The notes under the pieces were generated by a model. That model was not told the origin of the DNA. It made no database searches and saw nothing but the letters and a program-made list of their open reading frames with translations. Source: Sphingobium sp. (GTDB taxonomy: Bacteria; Pseudomonadota; Alphaproteobacteria; Sphingomonadales; Sphingomonadaceae). From it: 27,669 nt of DNA. The DNA is taken from positions 1-27,669 of the forward strand of contig NZ_QFOA01000042.1 of the NCBI RefSeq assembly GCF_003248505.1, written 5' to 3'. Numbering within the stretch: position 1 is the first letter of the stretch; each line of letters begins with the position of its first letter. Positions 1 through 8,180 of the stretch are shown one piece after another. The translations under genes were made by a program, and so were the position numbers.

Positions 1-182
1 TCGGCCGCCTGGAGCCTTTCGGTGCAGCGCTTCCGCAATTCCTCGCCCTGCGCATAGAGCGAGATCGACTCGTCGAGCGGCACGTCGCCGCTTTCGAGCC
101 GGCGGACGATCTGTTCCAGCGCGCGCAACGCATCCTCGAAGGACAGGCTCGCCGGGTCGGGAAAGGATGGGGTTTCGGCCAT
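1..182 (-). CDS. xseB: Exodeoxyribonuclease VII small subunit (partial, C-terminus beyond window)
   Basis: Only the first 60 codons are inside the window; the gene runs off the left edge. The visible protein starts MAETPSFPDPASLSFEDAL and continues with ALEQIVRRLESGDVPLDES, the family signature of XseB, in which short helices pack against the large subunit. The family is about 75 to 90 residues long, so only the end is missing. XseB joins XseA to form exonuclease VII, which degrades single-stranded DNA into short acid-soluble oligonucleotides in the cytoplasm. The ATG at 182 gives the expected N-terminus. It is divergent from the lipoprotein gene at 355. In proteobacteria xseB is often followed by isoprenoid genes such as ispA, which cannot be seen here. 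The identification is firm. Confidence 0.92.
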   Translation of the reverse strand, partial: MAETPSFPDPASLSFEDALRALEQIVRRLESGDVPLDESISLYAQGEELRKRCTERLQAA

Positions 183-354
183 ATCGCCTGCATTGGCCGC
201 GCACCCATGCCGGGTCAAGCCCGTATGGGCGCGAATCCCGCCGCGTCGGCGGTGCGGTCATCAAGGCGTCATGCCGTCATTGCAGGGCGCATGGCGGAAA
301 AGCCACGTTTTTGCGTTGACGCACCATGTTGCACATGCACATAGAAGGATCGCT

Positions 355-738
355 ATGAAACATTATTTCCCCCTGATCGCCGTTGCTGGCCTTGCCATGC
401 TGTCCGCCTGCAACAAGAATGACCAACCCGAAGTCGTCGGCGGCCCCGCCGATCCGATGGCCGAAAAGCTGGCCAACGCAGCGCCGGTGGAACTGCCCCC
501 GTCGGTCAAGGCCACCAAGCAATATCGGTGCAAGGACAACAGCCTCTACTTCGTCGATTTCATGACCGACGACAAAACCGCCAATTTCCGCACCAAGAAG
601 GGCGGCGAGCCGACGAAGCTGGTCGCACCCGAAGCCGGGCAGGCCTATGCCGGCGAAGGCGGATACGAAGTGTCTGGCCAGGGCGACGAGGTGAAGATCA
701 CCGTCCCGGGCAAGAGCGCGCAGAGCTGCCACGTCTGA
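355..738 (+). CDS. Small lipoprotein with MliC-like (c-type lysozyme inhibitor) domain
   Basis: The 127-residue product begins MKHYFPLIAVAGLAMLSAC, a lipoprotein signal peptide with lipobox LSAC and the lipidated Cys at residue 19. The mature part has an acidic, proline-containing linker. From about residue 58 comes a domain starting YRCKDN and ending SAQSCHV, with alternating beta-strand-like stretches and two cysteines that could form a disulfide. This resembles the MliC/PliC fold (periplasmic inhibitors of c-type lysozyme), but the match is by pattern only. The start is set by AGAAGGA at 343-349, five bases before the ATG. An in-frame upstream extension to 193 has no ribosome-binding site and would bury the signal peptide. 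The gene stands alone and is followed by a strong terminator. The lipoprotein call is firm; lysozyme inhibition is a hypothesis. Confidence 0.8.
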   Translation: MKHYFPLIAVAGLAMLSACNKNDQPEVVGGPADPMAEKLANAAPVELPPSVKATKQYRCKDNSLYFVDFMTDDKTANFRTKKGGEPTKLVAPEAGQAYAGEGGYEVSGQGDEVKITVPGKSAQSCHV

Positions 739-764
739 TCGCCCCGATCCTTCCCGATTATCGC

Positions 765-800
765 AGGCCGGGTCTTTCGCTGGAAAGGCCCGGCCTTTTT
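765..800 (+). terminator. Rho-independent terminator of the MliC-like lipoprotein gene
   Basis: Perfectly matched arms AGGCCGGGTCTTTC (765-778) and GAAAGGCCCGGCCT are separated by a 4-base loop and followed by a T run. It begins 26 bases after the lipoprotein stop codon. The T run is only on the plus-strand side, so it serves the rightward gene; the DUF805 gene converges from the right. Confidence 0.85.
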
Positions 801-821
801 GCTGGCCGGTGCCGCCTTCGC

Positions 822-1256
822 TCAGCGCCGCCCCTCGCCCACTTCGACCGGATCGGGACCGAAGCGATTGCTCCCTCTCGTACCGCCGACGATGAAAAGG
901 ACGAGAAGGACGAGGACGCCCAGGATCGGCAGGAACAGCAACAGCAACCACCAACCGCTGCGATCGGTGTCGTGCAACCGGCGCACCATGACCGCCAGGT
1001 GCGGGATCAGTATCGCAAGCGCGAACAGGCCGGTCAGCGGCCCGCCATGGGTGCGATAGCCCGCAGTCATCCACCAGGGGCCGGATCGGACCCATTGTTC
1101 GGTGACGCTGAGGCCCAGCATCCCCTCGACGACCGCAAGCAGGATGAAGCCCAGCCATATGAACAGCACGAACATCCAGAATTCGCGCGGTCGCGCCCGA
1201 CCGCTGAACTGCGCATAGCGGCGCAATGGCAATGTCATCCAGTCGAACCCCGTCAT
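822..1256 (-). CDS. DUF805 family inner-membrane protein
   Basis: This is a 144-residue membrane protein. The N-terminus carries the family motif of a hydrophilic start followed by YAQFSGRARPREFW, then a first membrane segment (about 26-48). Two more hydrophobic segments lie at about 74-92 and 98-122, separated by the conserved RRLHDTDRSGWW. The C-terminus has the typical GTRGSNRFGPDP. These are hallmarks of DUF805 (YhaH/YhaI-like proteins of E. coli), whose function is unknown. Length is normal for the family. AAGGA lies about seven bases before the ATG at 1256. The gene is divergent from purL and converges on the lipoprotein gene. Family assignment is confident; role unknown. Confidence 0.9.
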   Translation of the reverse strand: MTGFDWMTLPLRRYAQFSGRARPREFWMFVLFIWLGFILLAVVEGMLGLSVTEQWVRSGPWWMTAGYRTHGGPLTGLFALAILIPHLAVMVRRLHDTDRSGWWLLLLFLPILGVLVLLVLFIVGGTRGSNRFGPDPVEVGEGRR

Positions 1257-1355
1257 TCCCGCGTCCTTTCGATACCTCCGCTTCCCCTAGCATGAATTGC
1301 CCGGCGCGCAGCCTTTCCATTGTGATTTGACGGTCGCCTCGCTAAAGGCGCGGGC

Positions 1356-3533
<2,178 letters not shown>

Positions 3534-3542
3534 AAAAGCGCG

Positions 3543-4076
3543 TCAGGGTCGGCGCAGGATATATTCATGGTCGGTCCATGCGCCGACCGGAAAGCCATAT
3601 TCGCCGACCTTGATAAAGCCGCGCCGGGCATAGACCGCCTGCGCCCGCGCGTTGCCCGACCAGACGCCCAGCCACACCGGCCCCGGCATCTCCGCCGCCA
3701 ACCAGTCGAGCGCTGCGTCCATCAGCGCACGCCCTACCCCCATGCCCTGCGCCGCGTTGAGCGCGTAAAGCTGGTAAAGCTCCCCCTGTTCGGCGCTCGA
3801 CTGCGGGTGGGGCAGCTTCGTCGGGCCGACGTGTGCGTAGGCGATCAGCCGTGCGCCGTCCTGCGCCACCCATGTCGCGTGAGACGGGTCGGACAGTTCC
3901 GACGTCACTTTGTCTTCGCCATAGCTTTCCGCCTCGAACAGCGCGAGGTCCGCCGGGGGATAGGGCACCGCGAACCCGTCCAGAAAGGTTTCGCGGAATG
4001 CCGCAAGCTTGAGAGCGGAAAGCGCGGCGGCGTCGCCGGCAACGGCGCGGCGGACTGTGAAGGAAGGTTCGGCCAT
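3543..4076 (-). CDS. GNAT family N-acetyltransferase
   Basis: This 177-residue single-domain protein has the Gcn5-related acetyltransferase layout: an N-terminal FTVRRAVAGDAAALSAL helix-strand start, a central beta strand WVAQDGARLIAYAHV, and the acetyl-CoA pyrophosphate-binding motif LYALNAAQGMGVGRALMDA (about 125-143). It then ends with AVYARRGFIKVGE, the usual C-terminal motif. The substrate cannot be read from sequence; similar proteins acetylate small molecules or N-termini. It lies 35 bases downstream of the BioC-type gene on the same strand, so the two are probably co-transcribed. The ATG at 4076 gives a conventional start. A role in antibiotic modification is not supported by anything visible. 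Confidence 0.9.
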   Translation of the reverse strand: MAEPSFTVRRAVAGDAAALSALKLAAFRETFLDGFAVPYPPADLALFEAESYGEDKVTSELSDPSHATWVAQDGARLIAYAHVGPTKLPHPQSSAEQGELYQLYALNAAQGMGVGRALMDAALDWLAAEMPGPVWLGVWSGNARAQAVYARRGFIKVGEYGFPVGAWTDHEYILRRP

Positions 4077-4111
4077 GGCCGTGCCATGCCATTGCGTTGC
4101 GCCCGCCGCAA

Positions 4112-4879
4112 TCAGGCCGGTCGCGTGATCCGCGCGAACAGCAGTTGGTAGGCATCGCGCCCGCCCGCCGCGTCATAGGCCGCCATCACGCGGCGCAGTT
4201 CCCCCGCCGATAGCGGCGTGCGACCGGCTTCGGGCACGACCGCCCCGATGCCCTTCAAATGCGTCAGCAGGTCCCGCGCGCCCTGCCCGTCCAAAGCCAC
4301 CATCTCATCGAAGGCGAACGCGTCGGCATGGCGCGCCAGCATCGTGCGCAAATCGTCCAGCGACGGATAATCCGGCACGCCCGCGCGCAGTCCGCACGCG
4401 GCATGGGCCGAACGCCAGGCAGCGAAACTCTCCTGCCCCATCGTCGAGAAGAACAGGCTGCCCCCCGGCTTCAGCAAGCCCACGATCCGTTCCAGCGCGG
4501 CGGCCAGATCGTCGAACCACTGAAAGGCGAGACTGGAAAGGATGAGGTCGAACCAGGGCTCGTCAAAAGCGGGATGCTCGCCGTCCATCGCGACGAAGGT
4601 GCCGCCGAGCCAGCCGCCGCTCGCCGTCTTTTCGACCATGCGCGGCGACAGATCGGTCGCGACAAGTTCGGCGTCCGGCCAGCGCAGCGGCAACTCGCGC
4701 GTCAGGAAACCCGTGCCGCAGCCGATCTCCAGGATGTGCGGTCGTCCGCCCGGCTGCTGCCGCGCCGCAAGGTCCGCGACCAGCCGGGCGGCGAAGCGTT
4801 GCGGCCCGGCATGATCGTCATAGCGGTCCGCCGCCGCGCCGAAGGCATCGCTGATCCGTTGCTTGCGCGGGTCGCTCAT
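4112..4879 (-). CDS. bioC: SAM-dependent methyltransferase, probable malonyl-ACP O-methyltransferase BioC
   Basis: The 255-residue product starts MSDPRKQRISDAFGAAADRY, the N-terminus typical of BioC (short basic helix then AFGxAA..Y). A class I SAM-binding fold follows: ILEIGCGTGFLTREL (motif I, about 48-62), ATDLSP (motif II), and FDLILSSLAFQWFDDL with the BioC-like FQW signature, then LLKPGGSLFFSTM. BioC methylates malonyl-ACP so that it can enter fatty acid synthesis as a pimeloyl precursor of biotin. No other biotin gene is nearby, so the name rests on the sequence signature alone; another small-molecule methyltransferase is possible. A long in-frame extension to 5281 is rejected because it lies antisense to the DUF418 gene and precedes the conserved N-terminus. 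Divergent from the DUF418 gene. Confidence 0.75.
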   Translation of the reverse strand: MSDPRKQRISDAFGAAADRYDDHAGPQRFAARLVADLAARQQPGGRPHILEIGCGTGFLTRELPLRWPDAELVATDLSPRMVEKTASGGWLGGTFVAMDGEHPAFDEPWFDLILSSLAFQWFDDLAAALERIVGLLKPGGSLFFSTMGQESFAAWRSAHAACGLRAGVPDYPSLDDLRTMLARHADAFAFDEMVALDGQGARDLLTHLKGIGAVVPEAGRTPLSAGELRRVMAAYDAAGGRDAYQLLFARITRPA

Positions 4880-4960
4880 GGGACGATGCCTTGCGTAATG
4901 CCGCAGCAAAGGACAAGAGCCTTTCCCACAAGGACATATCGCACGAAGGATCGCCTGCCC

Positions 4961-6199
4961 ATGCCCCCCGCCCGCATTCCCGCCATGGACGTGCTGCGCG
5001 GCTGCGCCGTCATGGGCATCCTCTGGATGAACGTCACCGCCTTCGCCCTGCCCCAGAGCGCCTATTTCAACCCGGCCGTGTCGGGCGCGGTGTCGGGCGG
5101 CGACATCGCTTTCTGGGCGACGAGCCTCATTCTGGTCGACGGCAAGATGCGCGGCCTGTTCGCGCTGTTGTTCGGGGCGTCGATGCTGCTCCTCATCGAC
5201 AAGGAGGAAATGGCGGGGCGCGACGGGCGGCGGACGCAGACGATCCGGTCGGGATGGCTGTTCGTCATCGGCTGCTTCCACTTCTTCCTGCTATGGTGGG
5301 GCGATATCCTGCGCGTCTATGCGCTGGTCAGCCTGTTTGCACTGCTGTTCGTGGGGCTCGAACCGCTGGCGCTGGTGAAGCGCGCTTTCCTCTGCTTCCT
5401 GCTTCAGTTCCTGACGGTCGGGGCTTTCATCGGCGGCCTTTACCTTTGGAGCCATGCCGCCGCCGCGCCCGACGCCACCGTGGCCACGCGCGAAGGGTTC
5501 GGGACGTTCATGGCGGCCCTGTCCGATCCGGCAAGCCCGACGACGACGGCAGAGATCACCGCCTATCGCGGCGGCTTTGCCTATATTCTGGCGATGAAGA
5601 TCGCCGCATTTCCGGGTGAATGGGTCTGGGGCTTCCTGTTCAACGCGTTCGAAACGCTGGGCTTCATGCTGCTGGGCATGGCGATGCTCAAAGGCGGATT
5701 TCTGACCGGAAAGTGGGATGCCGATCAATATCGCCGCACCGCGCGCCACTGTTTCCTGATCGGTGCGCCGCCGATGATCGCCCTCGCCGCCTGGGTGTGG
5801 GCGAGCGGATTTGCGCCGCTGCCAAGCTATGGCGTGGCGCTGGCCTGGTCGCTGCCTTTCCGCATTCCGCTGACCGTCGGTTGGGCCGCCCTCATCCTGT
5901 GGTGGCTGGCCGGCGACCCGAACGCGCGCCTCGTGTCCCGGCTGGCGGCGGCGGGACGCATGACGCTCAGCAACTATCTGCTCACAAGCCTCATGATGAC
6001 GGCGATCTTCTACGGGTGGGGCCTCGGCCTGTTCGCGCACGTGCGCCCCGCGATGCTGCCGCTGTTCGTGCTGGCAGGATGGGCCGTCATCCTGCTGTGG
6101 TCCAAACCGTGGGCCGACCGATTCGCATTCGGCCCGGTCGAGTGGCTATGGCGCAGCCTGTCGAGCGGCCAAACGCAAAAGATTCGCAGGAGCATCTGA
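4961..6199 (+). CDS. DUF418 domain-containing multi-pass membrane protein (YeiB-like)
   Basis: The 412-residue protein starts MPPARIPAMDVLRGCAVMGI, the DVLRG(F/C)A(L/V)xGI signature of the DUF418/YeiB and related acyltransferase-like membrane family. About ten hydrophobic segments are spread over its length. The C-terminal DUF418 domain is clear: AAAGRMTLSNYLLTSLMMT and the closing FGPVEWLWRSL. Early on, MRGLFALLFGASMLLL is also a family motif. Function is unknown in general; some relatives are thought to be involved in transport or acyl transfer. GAAGGA lies ten bases before the ATG at 4961, and the family N-terminus begins there. It is divergent from bioC, and the bfd gene follows 54 bases downstream on the same strand. 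The family call is firm. Confidence 0.9.
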   Translation: MPPARIPAMDVLRGCAVMGILWMNVTAFALPQSAYFNPAVSGAVSGGDIAFWATSLILVDGKMRGLFALLFGASMLLLIDKEEMAGRDGRRTQTIRSGWLFVIGCFHFFLLWWGDILRVYALVSLFALLFVGLEPLALVKRAFLCFLLQFLTVGAFIGGLYLWSHAAAAPDATVATREGFGTFMAALSDPASPTTTAEITAYRGGFAYILAMKIAAFPGEWVWGFLFNAFETLGFMLLGMAMLKGGFLTGKWDADQYRRTARHCFLIGAPPMIALAAWVWASGFAPLPSYGVALAWSLPFRIPLTVGWAALILWWLAGDPNARLVSRLAAAGRMTLSNYLLTSLMMTAIFYGWGLGLFAHVRPAMLPLFVLAGWAVILLWSKPWADRFAFGPVEWLWRSLSSGQTQKIRRSI

Positions 6200-6230
6200 A
6201 TTACTATTGCGACCTATTATCATATCGATT

Positions 6231-6255
6231 ATCTCTCCTCCATCAGGAGAACGAT
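6231..6255 (+). promoter_or_regulatory. Short hairpin covering the bfd ribosome-binding site; AT-rich candidate iron-regulator region just upstream
   Basis: TCTCCT (6234-6239) pairs perfectly with AGGAGA (6245-6250) around a 5-base loop. The second arm is the bfd Shine-Dalgarno sequence. Three further pairs (6231-6233 with 6253-6255) across a two-base bulge would also cover the ATG. The stretch 6200-6235 is unusually AT-rich and has two direct ATTATC copies (6216 and 6228), reminiscent of Fur half-sites. Iron control by a Fur-type protein is an inference; no complete consensus is present. Confidence 0.4.
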
Positions 6256-6430
6256 GTCGATGGTCGTCTGCGTCTGCAATGCCCTTCGTGAAAAGGATGT
6301 CCGGGAAGCCGCGCGCAATGGGGCCGATACCCCGTGCAGCGCCTACGCCCAATATGGCCGCCGCCCCAAATGCGGCCAGTGCGTTTCGTTCGCTCGCACT
6401 ATCATCGCCGCAGAACGCGCGTCTGCCTGA
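6254..6430 (+). CDS. bfd: Bacterioferritin-associated ferredoxin (Bfd-like [2Fe-2S] protein)
   Basis: This short gene encodes 58 residues starting MSMVVCVCNALREKDVREA. The cysteine pattern is that of BFD-type [2Fe-2S] domains: CxC at residues 6 and 8 and a later KCGQC (CxxC) about 32 residues on, inside RRPKCGQCVSFARTIIA. In the best-studied systems Bfd docks on bacterioferritin and passes electrons to its heme so stored iron can be released. The bacterioferritin gene follows 155 bases downstream on the same strand, which supports the role. AGGAG at 6245-6249 is four bases from the ATG at 6254; the second ATG at 6260 is an alternative with ten-base spacing. The gene is easy to miss because it is so short. 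Confidence 0.9.
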   Translation: MSMVVCVCNALREKDVREAARNGADTPCSAYAQYGRRPKCGQCVSFARTIIAAERASA

Positions 6431-6490
6431 AGGCCGGATTGCGACGCATCCGCATCGTTCCGGGCGCGATCCATTCGCGATAGCAGACTG

Positions 6491-6517
6491 AAAAACCCCT
6501 GATTTCCGGGCCTTTTT
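6491..6517 (+). terminator. Possible weak terminator between bfd and bfr
   Basis: AAAAA (6491-6495) and CCC (6497-6499) can pair with GGG (6508-6510) and TTTTT (6513-6517), with a small internal mismatch. The stem is poor in GC pairs, so efficient termination is doubtful. It lies between bfd and the likely bfr promoter. Confidence 0.3.
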
Positions 6518-6520
6518 GGC

Positions 6521-6550
6521 TTAACAGCCGCCCATAGCCAAGCTATAGGG
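6521..6550 (+). promoter_or_regulatory. Probable sigma70-type promoter of bfr with overlapping dyad
   Basis: TTAACA (6521-6526) is followed after exactly 17 bases by TATAGG (6544-6549), a reasonable -35/-10 pair. The start point would fall near 6556, giving a leader of about 30 bases before the bfr ATG. An inverted repeat, CCCATAGC (6531-6538) and GCTATAGGG (6542-6550), covers the spacer and -10 element and could be an operator for an iron regulator. The regulator is not identifiable. Confidence 0.45.
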
Positions 6551-6585
6551 ACAGCCTTTCCCAAGGTCAGCCGGAGTAACACGCC

Positions 6586-7065
6586 ATGAAGGGCGACGCC
6601 AAGGTCATCGAATATCTGAACGAGGTGCTCAAGAACGAGCTGACCGCGATCAACCAGTATTTCCTTCACTACCGCATGCTCAATCATTGGGGCATCGAGA
6701 AGCTCGCCAAGTTCGAATATGAGGAGTCGATCGATGAGATGAAGCATGCCGACAAGGTGGCGGAACGCATTCTCTTCCTCGACGGTCTACCCAATTTCCA
6801 GCTGCTGGGCCGCCTCAAGATCGGCGAGACGGTGGAGGAAATCCTCAAGTCCGATCTCGAACTTGAATATGAGGCGCTGCCGGTTCTGCGCGACGCCATC
6901 GCCTATTGCGAGTCGGTGCGCGATTTCGTGAGCCGCGACCTGTTCCAATATATCCTCGAAAGCGAGGAGGAGCATGTCGACACGCTGGAAACCCAGTTCG
7001 AGATGATCGAACGCATGGGCATCCACAATTATGTCCAGCTTCAAAGCAAGGCGAAAGAGGACTGA
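6586..7065 (+). CDS. bfr: Bacterioferritin
   Basis: The 159-residue product has the full length of the family and every key residue of bacterioferritin. Ferroxidase-centre ligands are Glu18, Glu51, His54, Glu94, Glu127 and His130. The heme-binding methionine is Met52, at the canonical place within the sequence EEMSIDEMKH-like helix (here SIDEMKHAD). Twenty-four such subunits form a cytoplasmic shell that oxidises and stores iron, with heme between subunit pairs. GGAG at 6573-6576 is nine bases before the ATG. The Bfd ferredoxin gene lies just upstream, matching the storage-and-release partnership. A strong terminator follows the stop codon. Expression is probably iron-controlled, judging from the dyad over the promoter, but this is an inference. 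Confidence 0.98.
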   Translation: MKGDAKVIEYLNEVLKNELTAINQYFLHYRMLNHWGIEKLAKFEYEESIDEMKHADKVAERILFLDGLPNFQLLGRLKIGETVEEILKSDLELEYEALPVLRDAIAYCESVRDFVSRDLFQYILESEEEHVDTLETQFEMIERMGIHNYVQLQSKAKED

Positions 7066-7096
7066 TACGTCCGCCATCGCGATGGTTTCTGCCAAG

Positions 7097-7126
7097 AGGG
7101 GCGTCCCGCCGGGGCGCCCCTTTCTT
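7097..7126. terminator. Terminator between convergent bfr and mutT
   Basis: AGGGGCG (7097-7103) pairs with CGCCCCT, with an inner CCC/GGG extension, and is followed by TTTCTT on the plus strand. It starts 31 bases after the bfr stop codon and ends just before the mutT stop codon at 7129. It clearly serves bfr; on the minus strand the T run is poor. Confidence 0.7.
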
Positions 7127-7128
7127 AT

Positions 7129-7536
7129 TTACAGCATGGCGTCGAGCAGACCGATCAGCGGCAGATCGGCTGGCGGCATGGGCAGCGCATACATTTGCGC
7201 CGGACGCACCCAGTTGAGCGCCGTCGCGTGGCGCGCCTGCGGCACCCCCTCCCATTTGCGGCAGACATAGAGCAGCAGCAACAAATGCCGGTCACCCAGC
7301 GCCTCGCTGGCGAAGGTCGCGGGGGCAAGGCAGCTGCTGTGCGTGCGGATACCCAATTCCTCCTCCAGTTCGCGCACCAGCGCGGCTTCGGGGGTTTCGC
7401 CCGGCTCGATCTTTCCGCCGGGAAATTCCCATAGATCGGGCATCGGCTTGCCCGGCGGACGCCGTTGCAACAGCACGCGGCCGTCGCGATCCACCAGCGC
7501 CACCGCGACCACCAAGAGGGGGGAAAAACTCGTCAT
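7129..7536 (-). CDS. mutT: MutT-type Nudix hydrolase (8-oxo-dGTP diphosphatase)
   Basis: The 135-residue product contains a complete Nudix box, GX5EX7REUXEEXGU, at residues 41-63 (GKIEPGE...RELEEELGI). It has the MutT-like beginning LLVVAVALVDRDGRVLLQRR and the substrate-loop region DLWEFPGGK. MutT hydrolyses 8-oxo-dGTP to the monophosphate and so keeps oxidised guanine out of DNA. The WEFPGGK sequence and the length match MutT rather than other Nudix families, although Nudix substrates are hard to assign from sequence alone. The gene is divergent from the first flp pilin gene, with 84 bases between the starts, and converges on bfr. Confidence 0.87.
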   Translation of the reverse strand: MTSFSPLLVVAVALVDRDGRVLLQRRPPGKPMPDLWEFPGGKIEPGETPEAALVRELEEELGIRTHSSCLAPATFASEALGDRHLLLLLYVCRKWEGVPQARHATALNWVRPAQMYALPMPPADLPLIGLLDAML

Positions 7537-7560
7537 ATCGGCTCCGGTCGGAGGGGTTTG

Positions 7561-7566
7561 TTAACC
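7561..7566 (+). promoter_or_regulatory. Possible CtrA half-site upstream of first flp gene
   Basis: TTAACC lies 54 bases before the pilin ATG at 7621. TTAACC is the core of the CtrA recognition sequence, and CtrA activates pilA in Caulobacter. A second TTAACCAT occurs at 7803-7810 between the two pilin genes. The motif is short and can occur by chance; a full TTAA-N7-TTAA pair was not found. Confidence 0.3.
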
Positions 7567-7620
7567 CTGCTTCCTTTACACGGCTTTAGGGGACTGTCTG
7601 TAGCCAGCAGGGGAATGACG

Positions 7621-7806
7621 ATGCGCGCGCTGATCCAGGTCTTGAAAAACAATGGCCTGTCGCAGTGCGAGCGCGGAGCCACCGCAGTCGAATATGGCCT
7701 GATCCTCGCCATGATCTTCCTTGCCATCATAGTAGCGGTCAGCAACGTGGCTACTAAGACGGTCGGCATGTGGAATAATGTTTCCAATGAAGTTAGCGCG
7801 CATTAA
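7621..7806 (+). CDS. Flp/Fap family type IVb prepilin (first copy)
   Basis: The 61-residue product has the Flp prepilin plan: a short polar leader, then the processing site at ERG|ATAVEYG, with Glu at +5 and Tyr at +6 after the cleavage, and a hydrophobic helix LILAMIFLAIIVAVSNVA. Such pilins are cut by a TadV/CpaA-type prepilin peptidase and assembled by a Tad/Cpa machine into adhesive bundles; no such machinery is in this window. I start at ATG 7621 because AGGGG (7609-7613) is seven bases upstream. The ATG at 7615 would leave only one base. Its sequence is clearly diverged from the second pilin 141 bases downstream, so they are not a recent duplication. Confidence 0.88.
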   Translation: MRALIQVLKNNGLSQCERGATAVEYGLILAMIFLAIIVAVSNVATKTVGMWNNVSNEVSAH

Positions 7807-7947
7807 CCATCAAAAATTGACACATTGAAATCGTCATTAAGTTTTTTTCAACCGAACTGACCTAATCACCTCCTTGTCGACCACGAATTACCAAGCGGGG
7901 CGGCCGGGTAGTAAATGGCTTTATTTTGTTCAATAAGGAGACGTCAC
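7807..7947 (+). promoter_or_regulatory. AT-rich leader/promoter region of second flp gene
   Basis: This spacer is much richer in A and T than the surroundings. It holds TTAACCAT (7803-7810, overlapping the first pilin's stop), a T7 run near 7840, and an anti-Shine-Dalgarno segment CTCCTTGT (7870-7877). The latter could pair with ATAAGGAG (7933-7940), the ribosome site of the second pilin, over 8 base pairs including one G-U. A long regulated leader is plausible but unproven. No convincing -35/-10 pair was found. Confidence 0.35.
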
Positions 7948-8109
7948 ATGAAGTTCGTCCGTAAGATTTTCAAAGACAACAAGGGTGCCACCGCGATCGA
8001 ATACGGCCTGATCGCCGCTCTGATCGCCGTCGCTGCGATCACCGCGATGACCAGCCTCGGTTCGAAGCTCCAGGGCACGTTCAACAACGTGAACGGCAAC
8101 CTGCGCTGA
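7948..8109 (+). CDS. Flp/Fap family type IVb prepilin (second copy)
   Basis: The 53-residue product is a textbook Flp prepilin: leader MKFVRKIFKDNKG, cleavage before ATAIEYG, and one hydrophobic helix LIAALIAVAAITAMTSLG, ending FNNVNGNLR. It fits the pilA-like major subunit better than its neighbour because it resembles the usual consensus more closely. The strong site AAGGAG (7935-7940) is seven bases from the ATG at 7948, which decides against the in-frame ATG at 7915. A strong terminator follows the gene. Assembly would need a Tad/Cpa secretion system encoded elsewhere. Whether the two pilins build one mixed fibre or two different fibres cannot be told. Confidence 0.92.
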   Translation: MKFVRKIFKDNKGATAIEYGLIAALIAVAAITAMTSLGSKLQGTFNNVNGNLR

Positions 8110-8132
8110 TCCTCGACTTTTCGTCGAAGAGG

Positions 8133-8170
8133 AAAAGGCGGCGGACTTCTTGTCCGTCGCCTTTTTCTTT
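8133..8170. terminator. Strong terminator after second flp gene, probably bidirectional
   Basis: AAAAGGCGGCGGAC (8133-8146) pairs with GTCCGTCGCCTTTT across a 5-base loop with one G-U pair, followed by a T-rich tail. The complement also carries a T-rich tail, so it can stop the leftward M48 protease transcript ending at 8181. Confidence 0.88.
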
Positions 8171-8180
8171 TGATTAAGGG

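Noticed and set aside
325..337. Small palindrome CATGT-TGC-ACATG before the lipoprotein gene
   Set aside because: Arms of only five bases are expected by chance; no regulator consensus fits.
316..344. TTGACG with ACATAG 17 bases on, as promoter of the lipoprotein gene
   Set aside because: The start point would fall downstream of the ribosome-binding site, so the RNA could not be translated normally.
193..354. In-frame extension of the MliC-like lipoprotein to an upstream ATG
   Set aside because: It has no ribosome site and would hide the lipobox signal peptide that begins at 355.
7915..7947. Upstream ATG for the second pilin
   Set aside because: The strong AAGGAG at 7935-7940 has correct spacing only for the ATG at 7948, which also gives a standard prepilin leader.
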